Of a stretch of DNA of 8,369 bases, positions 6,666-8,369 are shown in pieces. Each line of letters starts with the position of its first letter. The first letter of the stretch is position 1. The notes below the pieces were generated by a model. The model ran no database searches and was not told the origin of the DNA. It saw only the letters and a list, made by a program, of their open reading frames with translations. Both the position numbers and the translations under genes were made by a program. The stretch comes from Promethearchaeota archaeon (GTDB lineage: Archaea; Asgardarchaeota; Lokiarchaeia; Sigyniarchaeales; Promethearchaeaceae). The DNA lies in the NCBI GenBank assembly GCA_014729055.1, contig WJKO01000300.1:1-8369 (forward strand). The letters are read 5' to 3'.

Positions 6666-6673
6666 AAAAAAAA
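6666..6673 (-). terminator. T8 run after the TspO-like gene
   Basis: A8 on the plus strand reads as T8 on the minus strand, 23 bases after the TAA at 6699-6697, in the 39-base gap between the two convergent stops. Transcription from the URO-D side could stop in the T-rich stretch at 6690-6708, which lies inside the convergent gene's end. Confidence 0.4.
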
Positions 6674-6696
6674 TTAGAAAATGACAGAATTTGTCT

Positions 6697-7455
6697 TTAT
6701 CTTTTCTTAATTGCCACAATGATGGCGCCTATTAAGGTAACTATGGACACTACAAGCGCAGTATATGCGATTAATGGTTGCGGTGTGAATTCAGGATCTG
6801 TTCTTTTTAAGAAGATACCCAAAGTAGCCCAAGAGATCACTAAGCTATAACCAATATCTTTCCTTGTCATTTGAATCAACAAAGTTATGATATATGCAAC
6901 GATTATAACCAAAATGGTCCACATTACTTCTGAAATACCCCAACCGCTCCATCCTCTATCGACTGCTACTGCGGTAACATTCGCTATTGTCGCAACAGTT
7001 ATCCAACCTAGGTACACACTAAATGGTACATGGAAGAATGCTTTATCCTTTTTCGAAATTTCCTTATCTTTTCCGATTCCAAGTTTCAGATATATAACCA
7101 ATAAACTGATGAATAAAATCACCATAGCTAATAAAGACAATTCTACAAATTCGTAATGCCACATGAAAATCCACAGAATATTGGCTAAACTAGATATCCC
7201 AAACCATAATCCAATTTTTCTAACATATTCTTCGCCATTTTTAGACTGGTAGATAGCAAACATACCAAGCAGAAGATAGATTACGCCCCAAATTGCAAAT
7301 GTCAATCCAGCGGGTACGAATAAGTTTGGATACGCATCTGATAGTTCTCCTGTATTTTTCCCATTGATCGGTAACGCATTTGCAAGAGTGTTTATAAGAA
7401 GAGTTCCCAAGAATCCCAAAACATTCAACCATCGGAATAAAGTTATTTTTTTCAT
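6697..7455 (-). CDS. TspO/MBR-like (tryptophan-rich sensory) membrane protein, long form
   Basis: The product has 252 residues and is almost entirely hydrophobic, with about seven to eight segments near 5-28, 48-69, 82-99, 103-124, 142-163, 176-195, 200-217 and 226-248. Family-like signatures are FVPAGLTFAIWGVIYLLLG (46-64), ANILWIFMWHYE (91-102) and the VPFSVYLGWITVATIAN motif (143-159). Classical TspO has five helices and about 160-180 residues, so this is the enlarged form seen in some bacteria and archaea, with additional C-terminal helices. TspO proteins bind porphyrins and related ligands; a ligand for this one cannot be read from sequence. TATATA at 7501-7506 and a GGTG site at 7469-7466, ten bases before the ATG, support the start. 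Assignment to the family is by motif recognition. Confidence 0.72.
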   Translation of the reverse strand: MKKITLFRWLNVLGFLGTLLINTLANALPINGKNTGELSDAYPNLFVPAGLTFAIWGVIYLLLGMFAIYQSKNGEEYVRKIGLWFGISSLANILWIFMWHYEFVELSLLAMVILFISLLVIYLKLGIGKDKEISKKDKAFFHVPFSVYLGWITVATIANVTAVAVDRGWSGWGISEVMWTILVIIVAYIITLLIQMTRKDIGYSLVISWATLGIFLKRTDPEFTPQPLIAYTALVVSIVTLIGAIIVAIKKR

Positions 7456-7767
7456 TTAATCTTTTCACCATATAGGTTATTCATATAGATTATCTTAGTC
7501 TATATACGAAACAATGAGCCCGAGAATATAGTTTAAACGTTTTTTAACTATAAAAGAATTGAAAAAAACACTAATTTTAAAAAATAGCTTGAGATAAATT
7601 GCTTATTTTAAACAAGAACAAAAACTGGTCTGTAATCTATTGTAGTCTGTTAACTATTTCTTTCTAAAATATTTGGTGGATAAGATTTTCGTGGGCTGTA
7701 ATGGCGTGTTAAAAGTTTACTGAGCCCATCTAAGCCCGGGAATAGTACTCTCTCGTTTATATTAGAC

Positions 7768-7783
7768 TGATCAAACTTGATCA
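7768..7783. repeat. Inverted repeat, 7-base arms
   Basis: TGATCAA-AC-TTGATCA is a perfect dyad with a 2-base centre, about 68 bases upstream of the HTH gene. Its right arm overlaps the first copy of the tandem direct repeat. It could be an operator for the HTH protein or a recombination-type core site. Confidence 0.6.
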
Positions 7784-7824
7784 CTATAACAATCCGCTTA
7801 TGATCTATATAACAACCGCACTTA
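7778..7824 (+). repeat. Two abutting copies of a 23/24-bp direct repeat
   Basis: Copy 1 (7778-7800) and copy 2 (7801-7824) lie head to tail. Both read TGATC, two variable bases, TATAACAA, then (T)CCGC and TTA. Copy 2 has an inserted AC before TTA and lacks one T before CCGC. They end 26 bases before the ATG of the HTH gene. Paired direct repeats in front of a small DNA-binding protein are good candidates for its own binding sites. Confidence 0.6.
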
Positions 7825-7850
7825 ATTAAAATCTACCATACCACCCACAC

Positions 7851-8030
7851 ATGCTGACCATCTCACAAGCCGCGGCACAAATCGGCGTGTCTGCACCCAC
7901 TCTACGCCGATGGGACAGAAACGGAACCTTTCAAGCATACCGAACCGCCGGAAACCACCGCAGATACAACCTTGCGGAGATACGGGCGTTTCTCGCGCGG
8001 ACGTTTAGTGTTAAAACGAAAAAAAAATAG
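7851..8030 (+). CDS. Small MerR/excisionase-type HTH protein, IS607-resolvase-like N-domain
   Basis: The frame encodes 59 residues. It reads ISQAAAQIGVSAPTLRRWDR (4-23), then RTAGNHRRY (31-39) and NLAEIRAFLAR, the winged-HTH pattern of MerR/excisionase proteins. The RT.G.HRRY block is especially typical of the N-terminus of IS607-family serine recombinases. Those continue for about 140 more residues with a catalytic resolvase domain; here the frame stops after a Lys-rich tail, and no catalytic domain is found in the other frames downstream. It is either a truncated IS607 transposase or a free-standing excisionase-like regulator. By hand count 95 of 180 bases are G or C, against roughly a third in the neighbouring genes, so it is probably acquired. 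No clear Shine-Dalgarno precedes the ATG. Too little remains to tell pseudogene from gene. Confidence 0.7.
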   Translation: MLTISQAAAQIGVSAPTLRRWDRNGTFQAYRTAGNHRRYNLAEIRAFLARTFSVKTKKK

Positions 8031-8058
8031 CGAAAAAATCTACGAATTTAATTTTTCG
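8031..8058 (+). terminator. Hairpin-like inverted repeat after the HTH gene
   Basis: CGAAAAA (8031-8037) and TTTTTCG (8052-8058) form 7-base arms around a 14-base loop, immediately after the TAG, with T5 in the right arm. It may terminate the HTH transcript or mark the edge of the GC-rich insert. The stem is AT-rich and weak. Confidence 0.35.
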
Positions 8059-8185
8059 GATAATCTTTATTTACTTACAAGGGATTTAGGATTTTATTAT
8101 GATTTTTTTAAAAATGGATTAACTGAAAAGAATAATACTTAGGAACTATGAATTTAACTATTTTGCAGGGAAAATTAAAAATATC

Positions 8186-8368
8186 TCATTTTTTGGGTTC
8201 TTCTTTCTCAATAATTTCTATATTAACTATGTCACTATCTCTAATATCCAAATTATTAGCAAAACTTTTTTTAACACTCATTTTAATAAGGTTAGGTGGA
8301 TATTCTAATAACTCTTTTTTATAAAAAACTTCCAACTTGAAAGTTTCAGTTTTATCTTCAATTTTACG
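8186..8368 (-). CDS. Unrecognised protein, C-terminal 60 residues (5' end outside window)
   Basis: A minus-strand frame is open from the right edge to a TGA at 8188-8186. It encodes 60 residues with a normal soluble, charged composition: EDKTETFKLEVFYKKELLEY, then PPNLIKMSVKKSFANNLDIR, then a DSDIVNIEII strand and a Glu/Lys tail. The 'K.S.A..L.I...DIV.IEII' pattern recalls the small beta-barrel or swapped-hairpin C-termini of AbrB-like proteins and of archaeal CTP-dependent riboflavin kinase, but neither can be claimed from this fragment. The plus strand over the same bases gives only a hydrophobic mirror frame. The gene converges with the HTH gene, leaving 155 bases (8031-8185) with no other coding sequence seen. 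Confidence 0.55.
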   Translation of the reverse strand, partial: RKIEDKTETFKLEVFYKKELLEYPPNLIKMSVKKSFANNLDIRDSDIVNIEIIEKEEPKK

Positions 8369-8369
8369 A

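Larger units (their letters stand above)
7456..7850. other. Non-coding region upstream of the TspO-like and HTH genes
   Basis: These 395 bases hold no convincing gene. Near the left edge is the TspO-like promoter (TATATA 7501-7506, minus strand). A weak inverted repeat ATAGTT...AACTAT spans 7528-7551 and includes a GTTTAAAC palindrome. From about 7690 the sequence becomes richer in GC, with the separated inverted words TGGGCT (7692-7697) and AGCCCA (7723-7728), then the repeats described separately. The change in composition suggests foreign DNA from about 7690 to 8030. Confidence 0.5.

Noticed and set aside
6635..6850. A 71-residue plus-strand frame overlapping the URO-D end and the TspO-like gene.
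   Set aside because: It overlaps two well-supported genes in other frames and has no recognisable content.
7692..7728. Possible tRNA or structured RNA around the TGGGCT/AGCCCA pair.
   Set aside because: No T-loop GGTTC-type box, no acceptor stem and no anticodon arm could be built.
7691..7765. Words resembling archaeal 5S rRNA (ATGGCG, TAAGCCC, TAGTACT) in the right order.
   Set aside because: The spacing between them is far too short for a 5S rRNA, the terminal stem is missing, and no other rRNA is near.
8018..8085. Programmed frameshift at the A-run ending the HTH gene, to extend it into a recombinase.
   Set aside because: The shifted frame adds only about twenty hydrophobic residues and shows no serine-recombinase motif.
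8148..8324. Plus-strand frame of about 58 hydrophobic residues.
   Set aside because: It is the complement of the minus-strand partial gene, whose charged composition is much more protein-like.

Overview
The window looks like a piece of an AT-rich archaeal chromosome, most probably from a mesophilic Asgard-type lineage, though this assignment is inference. The support is a stand-alone Roadblock/LC7 protein, TATA-like boxes about 45 bases upstream of two start codons, GGTG-type ribosome binding sites, T-run rather than hairpin terminators, and small zinc-ribbon proteins. No rRNA, tRNA, CRISPR array or complete insertion sequence was seen.

Layout: (1) 1-492, the C-terminal end of an unrecognised plus-strand gene that enters from the left edge. 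(2) 594-4611, four minus-strand genes in the order helical zinc-ribbon protein, SPFH/Band-7 protein with three zinc ribbons, then two tandem paralogous zinc-ribbon membrane proteins. (3) 4612-4976, a divergent AT-rich regulatory region. (4) 4977-5432, a Roadblock/LC7 protein. (5) 5539-6657, a URO-D/cobamide-methyltransferase-superfamily protein with an altered metal site. (6) 6697-7455, a convergent, enlarged TspO/MBR-like membrane protein. (7) 7456-7850, non-coding sequence with an inverted repeat and a tandem direct repeat. (8) 7851-8030, a 59-residue MerR/IS607-type HTH protein much richer in GC than its surroundings. (9) 8186-8368, the C-terminal end of an unrecognised minus-strand gene cut by the right edge.

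The most interesting part is the minus-strand cluster. An SPFH protein of the YdjI type beside membrane-anchored zinc-ribbon proteins resembles the Bacillus ydjGHI genes that accompany PspA in envelope stress. Here no PspA is present. The cluster instead carries a mostly helical zinc-ribbon protein, and a Roadblock protein is transcribed divergently. I infer a membrane-associated scaffold or membrane-integrity module held together by zinc ribbons. Only the last two genes are certainly one operon, because the stop codon of one directly abuts the start of the next. The other genes are separated by 88 to about 120 bases containing T-runs and inverted repeats, so they may be transcribed and regulated separately.
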